DNA of 23,510 bases from Phycisphaerales bacterium UBA1910 (GTDB taxonomy: Bacteria; Planctomycetota; Phycisphaerae; Phycisphaerales; UBA1924): contig DDGE01000071.1 in NCBI GenBank assembly GCA_002337545.1, forward strand, positions 18,319-41,828, given 5' to 3'. The first letter of the stretch is position 1, and each line of letters opens with the position of its first letter. The notes under the pieces are model-generated. The model saw nothing but the letters and a program-made list of their open reading frames with translations. It did no database searches and had not been told where the DNA came from. Both the position numbers and the translations under genes were made by a program. Shown piece after piece: positions 1 to 8,819 of this stretch.

Positions 1-1208
1 TCCAACACGCCGTCATTATTCAGATCTGCAGGGCAGCCTGCACAGTCTACGAGTCGCTGTGTAATCCCATCGCTGAGCCCGTTTGATTGTCCTGCGGCCC
101 AGACCACACCATCGACGGCGGTCATCGCCCGGAACCATGTGCTGTAATCACTGAGTTCATGTTCCGGGATCACCGACCATACGCTTCCGTCCCATCGCAT
201 GATCAGGGCATGTGGGTACCCATTAGCATCGGGTTGGGTGCCTGCCACATATACCTCATTGGATGAAACCGCGGCGATACCGCGCAGTTCGGCGCTGTTT
301 TCGAATGTCGGGACAGGTACATTGCTCCACGAGTTTCCATCCCAGTGAAGGATCAGCGGGATGGTCACCTGTCGCGAAATATCGTAGTCGTAGCCCGCAG
401 CCCAAGCATCATTGCTGCTGATCACATCGATTGCGGAGATGCTCGAGAATGCCGTAGATTTCACGGTCTGCGTGAGGTCATACTGAGACCATTCCGATCC
501 GTCCCACTTGACCATCATTGCGGCGGGCCCGAATCCAGTGCCGACCTCTTGTGCGACACCGCCAGCCCACGCATCATCCTCATGTGCGCCGTCGATTGCT
601 CGAATGTAGTTGTAACTCCGCCCGCCGGTCTCCGCGAGAGGTGGCACGAAGATTACTTCCCACTCATCACCGTTGAGTCGCGCCGCCATGGGATAGGTTG
701 AAGCCGCGGGTGGGGGAAGCTCGGAGTATTTGTGGCCGCAGGCCCAGACATCATCCCCGGCCCTCCCGATCACATTGAATCCACTCCCCCCTGAGTACAC
801 AGGCGAAAGCATCAGTTCCCAATCTGAACCGTCCCACCTCATGGACTGTGCTAATGAGGAGCCTGAGGCTGGGTTGTAGGTTCCAACCGCGATTGCATCG
901 TCTTCGGATATCGCCAGGACATCGCGGAGATTCTGATAATCGCGAAGCTGGCTCGGCTGTGGTGCTTCGATCTGCGTCCATTCATTGCCATTCCATCGAG
1001 CAATGTAGTTGTAAGAACCATCGCCCGGACCAGGGTAGACATAGGTTCGTCCTACCGACCAGATATCGGTGCTGGAGATACCGTGGATGCCCCACAGAAT
1101 GAGTTCTCCTCCCGGATTTGGCGTTGTCTTTAAATCCCATGGGCAATCTTGTGCGAAACAGAGCCCGGCGGCGAGTGTTAGAGTTGATGTCAGTGCGAGT
1201 TTCATCAT
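1..1208 (-). CDS. Secreted propeller-like protein with WDG-x-W repeats, C-terminus cut by window edge
   Basis: The minus-strand frame is open from a double ATG at 1208/1205 to the left edge, giving about 402 visible residues with no stop. AAAGGAC sits a few bases before the ATG as a ribosome site. The N-terminus (MMKLALTSTLTLAAGLCFAQ) is a signal peptide, so the protein is exported. The body carries at least six repeats of the form W/L-(N/D)-G-(S/N/D)-x-W (WNGNEW, WDGSDW, LNGDEW, WDGSEW, WDGNSW, WDGSVW), usually preceded or followed by DDAWAxG-like strands. This pattern suggests a beta-propeller. At the edge the frame reads CAGCPADLNNDGVL, the start of the same cysteine-led dockerin-like tail found on three other proteins here. 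It lies 56 bp after the beta-helix gene and is probably co-transcribed with it. Substrate or ligand is unknown. Confidence 0.85.
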   Translation of the reverse strand, partial: MMKLALTSTLTLAAGLCFAQDCPWDLKTTPNPGGELILWGIHGISSTDIWSVGRTYVYPGPGDGSYNYIARWNGNEWTQIEAPQPSQLRDYQNLRDVLAISEDDAIAVGTYNPASGSSLAQSMRWDGSDWELMLSPVYSGGSGFNVIGRAGDDVWACGHKYSELPPPAASTYPMAARLNGDEWEVIFVPPLAETGGRSYNYIRAIDGAHEDDAWAGGVAQEVGTGFGPAAMMVKWDGSEWSQYDLTQTVKSTAFSSISAIDVISSNDAWAAGYDYDISRQVTIPLILHWDGNSWSNVPVPTFENSAELRGIAAVSSNEVYVAGTQPDANGYPHALIMRWDGSVWSVIPEHELSDYSTWFRAMTAVDGVVWAAGQSNGLSDGITQRLVDCAGCPADLNNDGVL

Positions 1209-1264
1209 GATTTGTCCTTTGGGGGAACAGTGGAACTAAATGTGCGGCGACCAGATTTGCACAG

Positions 1265-3034
1265 TTATGGACAGCCGGCGCCGAATGCATTGAGGAATGC
1301 GCTGATGTCAAAGAAGTCGAAAACACCGTCACCGGTCAGTTCCGCGATGGGGTCCTGCGCATTGAACGCGTTGAGAAATGCGGATACATCGAAGAAATCC
1401 AGCATGCCATCGGCCGTAAAGTCTGCCAAGCAGGTGCCTTCCACGATGACACACGCGGAGAACTCGCTGGTTTCGCCCGTCGATGCCGATGTCGCTGTCG
1501 CAGTGATCACATCACCGGCGGTAGTCATCAGTGGGAGGGTAGCCGAGTACGAAGCGATGCCATGACTATCTGTGTTGACGGTTTCTGAACCGAGGTAGTG
1601 CATGCCTTGCCCGAAACCAGTTGCATGGCATTCAGGGCTGGAGAAAAACTCGATCGTGTAAAACTGGTTCGGCTTTGATTGCAATGTGCCATCGATCAAG
1701 GTTGTCGATCCACTTATGCTTGCGGATGACAGCTCGGGGAAGTTTTGCAGTCCATTGGCCCCCAGATCCGTATCCATCTGGTCATTCGGTGTGGAGCCAA
1801 AGTCCCATGTATTTGGCATGAGGTCAATACCGATGTCCCCATTGGCATAGATCGAGTTCCCAGAGACACACACATTGGCGCTCGCAGTCACGCCGGGAGG
1901 GAACATCATCAATACGCCAGTAGAATCATGTCCCGCGATGGTGTTGCCCTCATCTGGGTTCTGCCCACCGATGGTGATATCGCCCGCATCTTCAAAGGTA
2001 GTCGCGGTGATCCAAACGCCATGCAGTCCACCCAGTACTGGTTCGCCGATCGCGTTCAGCCCCATCGTGTTGCCTTGGACAGTGATGTTCTCTCCGCCTT
2101 CGTAGAGATCCATATAAATATCAACGCCGTAGTCGCCACCACCAAATGCGTTGGTCGCGTCGACCGCGATGAGATTATCGAGGATCTGCAGGTTGTGGTT
2201 GTAGCTGTAGATCGCGATTCCCGTTGTGCAGGCACGATTTGAGATCTCCATGCCGTCGGGCGTCGTCCCGATGTAGTTGTTCTGTATCAGATTGCCATCT
2301 GTGTAGTAGAGCTCGATGCAGTCGCCCGCTGGGGCGCCGTGCTCGCCAAAGTTGCCAAAGCCGGTAATGTAGTTGCGATCAGCGGGGTTGGGTCCGCCGA
2401 TGACATTGCCTGTTGCGGGTGAGGTCATGCCAAGCCCGGTCATGCGGACACGCTCGGTGACATTTCGTACCACGGTGCAGTCATTGGAGTATGTGATATT
2501 GATGTTGTCGGCTTCGTTGTCGTACACGAAACCATTCGTCGCGAGCACGAGACGGATATCCATGCCGCCAGTATTTCCGTAGACTTCCGCTCCATCTCCG
2601 CCCAGTTCCACTCTTGATGCATGAAGTCCAGTCACGATGGTATCGCCACCGTTGAGGTAGGTTTGATTCGGGAGAATGAGTTCGTGGCCCTCTGCATTCG
2701 TGTCACCGGTGAAAGCGGTCTGTGTAGTCCCATCGATAATGACAGGCTGTGATGCGCTCATGGTGCTGCCTTGCAGAATCACGACCCCGGGAAAGATATC
2801 TGGCAGATACCAGCGTTCTTCTGGGATCTCAAAACCAATCGTCTGCCTCCCCGGTTCGTTATCAGATACACGAAGTGCCTCACGAAATGACACCACGCCA
2901 TCCGGTCCTGGCAGGTCGGCGATCGTGGCGCCGATCGGGATATCGATGTCATTCTCAGTCGTTGTCACGATGATGTTCTGTGCCAGCGATGAGGATGTCA
3001 TCAAGGAGAGAATCAGTGTGTGCTGCAGATTCAT
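1265..3034 (-). CDS. Secreted right-handed beta-helix protein with C-terminal GCP dockerin-like tail
   Basis: A 589-residue exported protein. I chose the ATG at 3034 because it starts a clear signal peptide (MNLQHTLILSLMTSSSLAQ) behind a GGAG site 7 nt away. The frame stays open to 3247 but that extension looks non-coding. Residues 49-53 (SFREA) within a DGVVSFREAL segment match the CSLREA-type start of many planctomycete parallel beta-helix proteins. The middle is made of short repeated turns rich in N, G and I/V (for example GNVIGG, NLIQNNYIG, GNTIAGH), as expected for a right-handed beta-helix. Residues 535-589 form a 55-residue tail with two EF-hand-like loops (DFTADGMLDFFD and ELTGDGVFDFFD), bracketed by Cys535 and the final GCP. 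A sigma-54 promoter and a palindromic activator site lie upstream. Likely role: extracellular or surface adhesin or polysaccharide-interacting protein (inference). Confidence 0.88.
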   Translation of the reverse strand: MNLQHTLILSLMTSSSLAQNIIVTTTENDIDIPIGATIADLPGPDGVVSFREALRVSDNEPGRQTIGFEIPEERWYLPDIFPGVVILQGSTMSASQPVIIDGTTQTAFTGDTNAEGHELILPNQTYLNGGDTIVTGLHASRVELGGDGAEVYGNTGGMDIRLVLATNGFVYDNEADNINITYSNDCTVVRNVTERVRMTGLGMTSPATGNVIGGPNPADRNYITGFGNFGEHGAPAGDCIELYYTDGNLIQNNYIGTTPDGMEISNRACTTGIAIYSYNHNLQILDNLIAVDATNAFGGGDYGVDIYMDLYEGGENITVQGNTMGLNAIGEPVLGGLHGVWITATTFEDAGDITIGGQNPDEGNTIAGHDSTGVLMMFPPGVTASANVCVSGNSIYANGDIGIDLMPNTWDFGSTPNDQMDTDLGANGLQNFPELSSASISGSTTLIDGTLQSKPNQFYTIEFFSSPECHATGFGQGMHYLGSETVNTDSHGIASYSATLPLMTTAGDVITATATSASTGETSEFSACVIVEGTCLADFTADGMLDFFDVSAFLNAFNAQDPIAELTGDGVFDFFDISAFLNAFGAGCP

Positions 3035-3117
3035 GCTTGAGCTCCGTGGGAAGTGAGTGCGTAATCGAGTAGCCGACTTACTGCCGGCAAAAACTAGTTT
3101 GAGTATGAAGCAACGAC

Positions 3118-3133
3118 TGCAAATACGAGGCCA
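3118..3133 (-). promoter_or_regulatory. Predicted sigma-54 (-24/-12) promoter of the beta-helix gene
   Basis: Read on the minus strand the sequence is TGGCCTCGTATTTGCA. The invariant GG (-24) and GC (-12) are exactly 10 bp apart, the -12 element TTGCA is perfect, and the base before TGG is C as in the consensus YTGGCACGRNNNTTGCW. Only the ACG part of the -24 element is poorly matched. Transcription would begin near 3107, about 73 nt before the ATG at 3034. The site lies in a non-coding gap and faces the right way. Confidence 0.65.
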
Positions 3134-3212
3134 GATCAATATTCTTGATTTACTCAGTATTTGAACACAAGCCCGTGGCCATCGCAAGGGTGTATGTGAG
3201 AGCCCGGCCGAA

Positions 3213-3230
3213 TGGCCAAAGCTTTGGCCA
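3213..3230. promoter_or_regulatory. 18-bp perfect palindrome, candidate activator-binding site (UAS)
   Basis: TGGCCAAAGCTTTGGCCA is its own reverse complement. It is built as TGGCCA-N6-TGGCCA and centred about 115 bp upstream of the predicted sigma-54 start site of the beta-helix gene, a usual distance for an NtrC-family activator. The same TGGCCA-N6-TGGCCA layout recurs upstream of the other sigma-54 promoter (8570-8587). It could instead be part of a transcription end for the gene that stops at 3238, but no T-run follows it on the minus strand. Confidence 0.55.
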
Positions 3231-3237
3231 GTGCGAG

Positions 3238-4709
3238 TTATGGACACCCCGTCGTGTAGGCGCTCAGGAATGCTGACACATCGAAGAAGTTCAGTATGCC
3301 ATCTCCCGTTAGATCTGAAATGAGATCATCGGCGTTGAATGCGGAAAGAAACGCCGATACATCGAAGAAGTTCAGCACACCATCACCAGTGAAATCCGCG
3401 AGGCACACAGTCACGATGAGGTCGCCATCTGATATCACGCCATCGCCATTGAGGTCGCGAAGATCAAACTCTGGCCCATAGTTCACCACTGCAACTTCAC
3501 CGTTTACCTTGCCGTCACCATCGCTCACCCCGCCATCAAGGAGGCTGATCGCATCGAGAATGATCTGTGAATCAAGCTCCGTGCTCAGGTCATCATTGTT
3601 CAGATCACCAATGATTTCACCAAACCCGGTATCCGTCCAGACAAAGAGTGCCGCGGGATCTTGGGCTGTCGGTGCCGTTCCGATGAGTGCGGTAGGCTTC
3701 CAATCGCGCGGCCGGAAATAATCCTCTCTGTCACGCCCTTTCCAGTGATCGACGAGTTGATACAGATCACCCTGAGCAAAGTCTGCGCCGTAGATCAGAT
3801 CATCGAGTGCTTCCTCGATCGAAGTATGGTTTGAAACATCTGAGTCGACGGACTGCGTTGAGCCACCTGCGAGTTGCGATGCGCCATAGTTGGTGATCGG
3901 GAAGACGAGCGTGATGTATGTCCGGTCCTCTGTTGTATCATGCCGGAACTGGAGCTCTACGACCGGATCGAATAATCCAAAGTCAGATCCACCATACATG
4001 GTGCTCTCCGGCTGGAACGCTGTGAATCGCTCGAAAAAACGCCCCGAAACGATCCAGGTTTCGCCCGCATCGAAGATCGAATCCATGTTCCCGTCCTGCG
4101 AGATAATGACTGGTGTGAAGCAGCCACACAACGCCAAAGTGAACTCCCCGCCGGTCCGTTCGAACTGTGGGAATGTCGTGAAATCAGAATCGATATCTAC
4201 TGATGAGTCCCGCACCATCCTATTTGAGATTGAACCATAAGGGCTCTGTCCAAACCGTCCTACATTTGCCAGGTAACGGTTCTTCGCAAGCGGCATGAAC
4301 TCACCGCCGGTATCATCACGATCGTCCACATCCAGTTCGATGTAGCCAAAGATAGGACGATCACCAAACTGGTACGGCGCATAGGGCGATCCATCGAGCC
4401 CGATAGGCCCAGGCGGGGCGACCAGTCCATCTACGATCAGTTGGATTCTTGCAATGTCTTCATCACCGCCGGATGTCACTCCGCTGTATGGATCAGTCTG
4501 AGGCGAGTTTGGCTCCCAGCCCTGTACACGAAGCTCAAGCAGGTCGATCGGCTCGAATCCAGCCGGGAGGGGCGCATCGTTGCCCGCGTCTGTGCGCCTA
4601 ATCACCGCATCGCCGGCTTCGTCCGTATAGACACCGTTGTCGCTGCTCGCCATGAGCGAAGAGGCGAACATCGAGAGAGCAATCATCGGGATAAGGTGGC
4701 TTCTATTGA

Positions 4710-4713
<4 letters not shown>
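3238..4713 (-). CDS. Secreted protein of unknown function with GCP dockerin-like tail, coupled to the response regulator
   Basis: A 491-residue protein with a signal peptide (MINRSHLIPMIALSMFASSLMAS). Its ATG overlaps the stop of the upstream response-regulator gene (ATGA), with GGAG inside the regulator's last codons, so translation is probably coupled. I do not recognise the central 340 residues. They include a CGC segment and many acidic turns. From about residue 365 there are dockerin-like calcium loops (DLNNDDLSTE, DLNGDGVISDGD). Residues 437-491 are the standard 55-residue tail (Cys437, loops DFTGDGVLNFFD and DLTGDGILNFFD, terminal GCP). This tail is nearly identical to that of the beta-helix neighbour. 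Position in the kinase/regulator operon suggests it belongs to the output, or sensing, side of that system (inference). Confidence 0.85.
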
Positions 4714-6160
<1,447 letters not shown>

Positions 6161-6167
<7 letters not shown>

Positions 6168-6197
6168 CCACTACACCTTACTGGCCAATCCTGGCCA
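6161..6197. promoter_or_regulatory. Three TGGCCA half-sites over the regulator start
   Basis: TGGCCA occurs at 6161-6166, 6182-6187 and 6192-6197, that is 21 and 10 bp apart, about two turns and one turn of the helix. The first overlaps the TTG start of the response regulator. Half-site sequence matches the candidate activator sites at 3213 and 8570, though the spacing (N4) differs. Possible autoregulatory site; no sigma-54 promoter was found beside it. Confidence 0.3.
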
Positions 6198-6200
6198 TGT

Positions 6201-7688
6201 CTATCTCTTTCTTTCCGTCCGGGAATCTGTCGGTATTTGAATCAAAAACAGAGTTCCCGGATCAGAATCGCCGATCACTGGCGATTGGACCTCGACCACT
6301 CCGTGGTGCTGATCGATGATCCTCTTGACAAGTGCAAGTCCGATGCCAGTGCCACCCTTTCGGGTCGTGAAGTACGGACGAAAGATTGAATCCTGCACTT
6401 CGCCAGGTATACCCGGTCCACGATCACGGATCTGCAGAAGCCATGCACCGGGCTTTGCATCAATCGTGAGATCGATTTTCGAACCGCTTGGCGCGTAATC
6501 GATTGCGTTACTCAGGATCGCAGTGATCGCGTGCGCGAGCTGGTCAGGATCACCGATTGATTCTGTTGGCGCTTCATGGGTGCTGAACTCCAGTTCGACG
6601 AGACGGCTTTCGGCAGCGCCTCTATGTGATTCCATGACCTCACGAACCAGATCAACTGGGGAATACCCACGATGGTGGAGTTTCAGCGGTGACGAAACAC
6701 GGAGCATTCCCTGCAGCCAACCCTCGAATCGGTCGACACTCATCATTATCCGTGACTGAATCTCTCGAAGATCCGAATCGTGGGGGAGTTCGCTTTGCGT
6801 CGTTTCCGCGAGAGCTCGGATGCCCGCTAGCGGCGTCCTGAGGTTGTGTACGGTACGCTGGGCCATCTCGCCCATCGCAGCGAGTCGTTCGCGTTCGACC
6901 CGTTCATCTTGCATGGTCTGTATCATGGTGGCCATGTGGTTGAACTCATCGCTGAGTTGTCCGAGTTCATCTCCCGTGCGGACTCGGATGGTATGTTCAA
7001 AGTCGCCTCGTCCGAAATGCTGGGCGCCCACTCGCAGTGTTTCTACGGGTTCGAGTACCCACCTCCGAAGTAGGATGATGGAGTATGCCGCGACGAGCAC
7101 AGCACCAACAAGCCCAATCATGATGATTGAGAAAATGAGCACTCGCAGACGCATTCCGTAGCCATTGGCGAATGCGGAGTCCTCGATAATCCTCCCTTCG
7201 ATCCGCTCGATGAGTTCATGTCTTGACTCAACATGTTCGATCAGCGTCTCATACGCGTTGCGATCTTGCCCCTCGGCCCAATCCCTGATCGTGGTGAGAA
7301 TCTCGTCAGAACGCCCGCGTAAGTTCTGTGTCGTGGATACACCTGATCGCATCCGCAATGACTCGACATCTGCCATCCGATCGAGCAGGTCAAGTATGTG
7401 TTGCTCGCTTTGAATGAGCTTTGGTGCGATCTGATCTGAATCCGGGATCGTGAACTTGGTGTCGACAACTTCGTCGATCATAAAGCGCCCGATGCCCAGA
7501 TCGCTTGCCTGTTGCTCGCCCAATCGTTTGATGTTGTGCAATCCCTCAAGAACGGGCTGGGCAGTGCGTAGTGGCCATGCGAGTTCGCGCTCAAGAAACC
7601 GGATACTCCAGATGCTCAGCGCAACATTGGTACCCAGAATAATCGCGAGCAATGCGAGTATCACGAAGAATTTTTGACGCAAGGACAT
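6201..7688 (-). CDS. Membrane sensor histidine kinase (HAMP, HisKA, HATPase)
   Basis: A 495-residue inner-membrane kinase, partner of the regulator 33 bp downstream. TM1 spans about 6-28, a helical periplasmic sensor region about 30-180, and TM2 182-207. HAMP follows at about 208-262. The dimerisation/phosphotransfer helix carries His281 in VHNLRTPLAGI. The ATP-binding domain shows the N box (N394), G1 (DRGPGIP, 422-428), F box (FRPYFTT, 436-442) and G2 (GGTGIGLALV, 445-454), all intact. The residue after the phospho-His is Asn instead of the common Glu/Asp, while the Thr at H+4 needed for phosphatase activity is present. The ATG at 7688 lies 18 bp after the pseudopilin stop with only a weak ribosome site. 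The ligand is unknown; the sensor region has no recognisable PAS or Cache motif. Confidence 0.94.
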   Translation of the reverse strand: MSLRQKFFVILALLAIILGTNVALSIWSIRFLERELAWPLRTAQPVLEGLHNIKRLGEQQASDLGIGRFMIDEVVDTKFTIPDSDQIAPKLIQSEQHILDLLDRMADVESLRMRSGVSTTQNLRGRSDEILTTIRDWAEGQDRNAYETLIEHVESRHELIERIEGRIIEDSAFANGYGMRLRVLIFSIIMIGLVGAVLVAAYSIILLRRWVLEPVETLRVGAQHFGRGDFEHTIRVRTGDELGQLSDEFNHMATMIQTMQDERVERERLAAMGEMAQRTVHNLRTPLAGIRALAETTQSELPHDSDLREIQSRIMMSVDRFEGWLQGMLRVSSPLKLHHRGYSPVDLVREVMESHRGAAESRLVELEFSTHEAPTESIGDPDQLAHAITAILSNAIDYAPSGSKIDLTIDAKPGAWLLQIRDRGPGIPGEVQDSIFRPYFTTRKGGTGIGLALVKRIIDQHHGVVEVQSPVIGDSDPGTLFLIQIPTDSRTERKR

Positions 7689-7706
7689 GCGTAGATGGTA
7701 CTCGAA

Positions 7707-8489
7707 TCAGCGGGTTGGCTGGTATGCCCAGTTGATGCTGGGTTCATTCTCCGGATCGGCGCTGGATTCGACATGCCCGTCCATAAACGCAATGTTCGCT
7801 TTCCCCAAGTGACGCAAGCCCGGGAACCAGACTCGATCGTCGGCGTAGGGGCCCTGAGAATCAAGCGACGGGGCAATGTATACAGGGTTTGCTCCGAGTT
7901 CATCCGCTCGTTGACCGTTCACATCCATAAGCAGGGGGACATCCGATCGAGTGAGGATGTCAGATCGTAGATAGACCTGCAAAACTCGGGGTCTGCCACG
8001 GTCGTCCGTAAACTCGGCCCGATGCAACCTTGCGTTAAAACCGAAGGACAAGCTCGGCGCGGGTCCGATGGCACCATTGCTACACGCGAGATTATTTCTT
8101 AGTGTGAGGGGCTCACGCACATCAGGACAACGCATCGGATCATTGCCTTGCGCGTCTGGTAGATCGATTGCACCTGCGTCATCCCATTGCCAGAACTCGT
8201 CTACCCCGTACTGGCTTTCTTGGAAGGTTTCAATGCTGAATGAAGCGCCGTCTCCGTCATCACCACGATCGCCATGAAGCTGCGGGTCAGCGAAGATCTG
8301 GAAATCGAATGCGACTGATCGCTGTGCCATCTGGCACTTGAAGGATCGGGCACGCATGATTGCGCCATGAACGGCGGGGGAAATGATCCCGATGAGCAAA
8401 GCGATGATCGCCACAACGAGCATTAACTCAATGAGCGTAAACCCGTGACGATGGGTGTGTGTGTGAGATGCATCCCCCTTGCTGGTCAT
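7707..8489 (-). CDS. Type II/IV-like pseudopilin with H-X9-DG motif
   Basis: A 260-residue prepilin-type protein. After a 16-residue positively charged, His-rich leader comes the class III signal HG|FTLIELMLVVAIIALLIGIISP, with cleavage after Gly16 and Glu at mature position 5. The C-terminal part contains H-LGKANIAFM-DG, an exact H-X9-DG motif of the planctomycete prepilin-processing-associated family, where many paralogues occur per genome. It heads the operon pseudopilin, kinase, regulator, secreted protein, 18 bp before the kinase. No ribosome site is visible upstream of the ATG; instead a 9-bp inverted repeat sits there. It may be part of a secretion pseudopilus or a stand-alone envelope protein. 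A sensing partner role is only a guess. Confidence 0.9.
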   Translation of the reverse strand: MTSKGDASHTHTHRHGFTLIELMLVVAIIALLIGIISPAVHGAIMRARSFKCQMAQRSVAFDFQIFADPQLHGDRGDDGDGASFSIETFQESQYGVDEFWQWDDAGAIDLPDAQGNDPMRCPDVREPLTLRNNLACSNGAIGPAPSLSFGFNARLHRAEFTDDRGRPRVLQVYLRSDILTRSDVPLLMDVNGQRADELGANPVYIAPSLDSQGPYADDRVWFPGLRHLGKANIAFMDGHVESSADPENEPSINWAYQPTR

Positions 8490-8490
8490 G

Positions 8491-8519
8491 GAATCATCAT
8501 AATCGGGAACTGATGATTC
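8491..8519. repeat. 9-bp perfect inverted repeat just before the pseudopilin start
   Basis: GAATCATCA (8491-8499) and TGATGATTC (8511-8519) are perfect inverted copies with an 11-bp spacer. The repeat ends one base before the ATG of the pseudopilin gene (minus strand), so in mRNA the hairpin would cover the ribosome-binding region. It could also be an operator. The gap 8490-8819 otherwise holds the regulatory sites listed next and no gene. Confidence 0.5.
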
Positions 8520-8569
8520 AAACAGTATGGTTCCGAGAATGACCTCAAAATCATTCTTCAGGCGTCAAA

Positions 8570-8587
8570 TGGCCAGTATTGTGGCCA
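8570..8587. promoter_or_regulatory. TGGCCA-N6-TGGCCA candidate activator-binding site (UAS)
   Basis: Two TGGCCA half-sites (8570-8575, 8582-8587) are separated by 6 bp, the same layout as 3213-3230 and with the same flanking AA before the first half-site. The centre is about 154 bp upstream of the predicted sigma-54 start site of the VCBS gene. Further partial copies follow (TGGCC at 8592 and 8617, TGGCCA at 8640-8645), so the activator may bind several sites. It lies in the divergent gap shared with the pseudopilin gene and may affect both. Confidence 0.55.
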
Positions 8588-8705
8588 CACCTGGCCCGTG
8601 GGGAGTTGGCTCTGGCTGGCCGATCATGGTGCTCATGAATGGCCAATACCGATCCCTATCTGACATCAAATCGCAGAAGACCCCGTTTCTCGTGTGATTT
8701 CTGGT

Positions 8706-8722
8706 TTGGCACGCTGGTTGTA
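8706..8722 (+). promoter_or_regulatory. Predicted sigma-54 (-24/-12) promoter of the VCBS gene
   Basis: TTGGCACGCTGGTTGTA matches YTGGCACGRNNNTTGCW with a perfect -24 element (TTGGCACG) and exact spacing; the -12 element is TTGTA, one change from TTGCA. Start of transcription is expected near 8732, about 88 nt before the ATG at 8820. Orientation and position fit the VCBS gene, and an AAA+ sigma-54 activator is encoded 2.5 kb away. Confidence 0.75.
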
Positions 8723-8819
8723 TTGAAGTTCCCCGGCGACGCACCCTGTACCTGACCCAAGCGTCGACAACCTCTCGTTCGTTTGACACACACCACAACC
8801 TCAAACAGGAATCCTTAAC

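Noticed and set aside
642..660. TGGCACG on the plus strand inside the first gene
   Set aside because: No -12 element at the right spacing and it points antisense within a coding region.
345..701. Plus-strand open frame of 118 codons
   Set aside because: It lies opposite the secreted propeller-like gene, has no ribosome site and no recognisable domain.
3035..3247. 71-codon N-terminal extension of the beta-helix protein
   Set aside because: The extension overlaps the predicted promoter and activator site, while a signal peptide begins at 3034.
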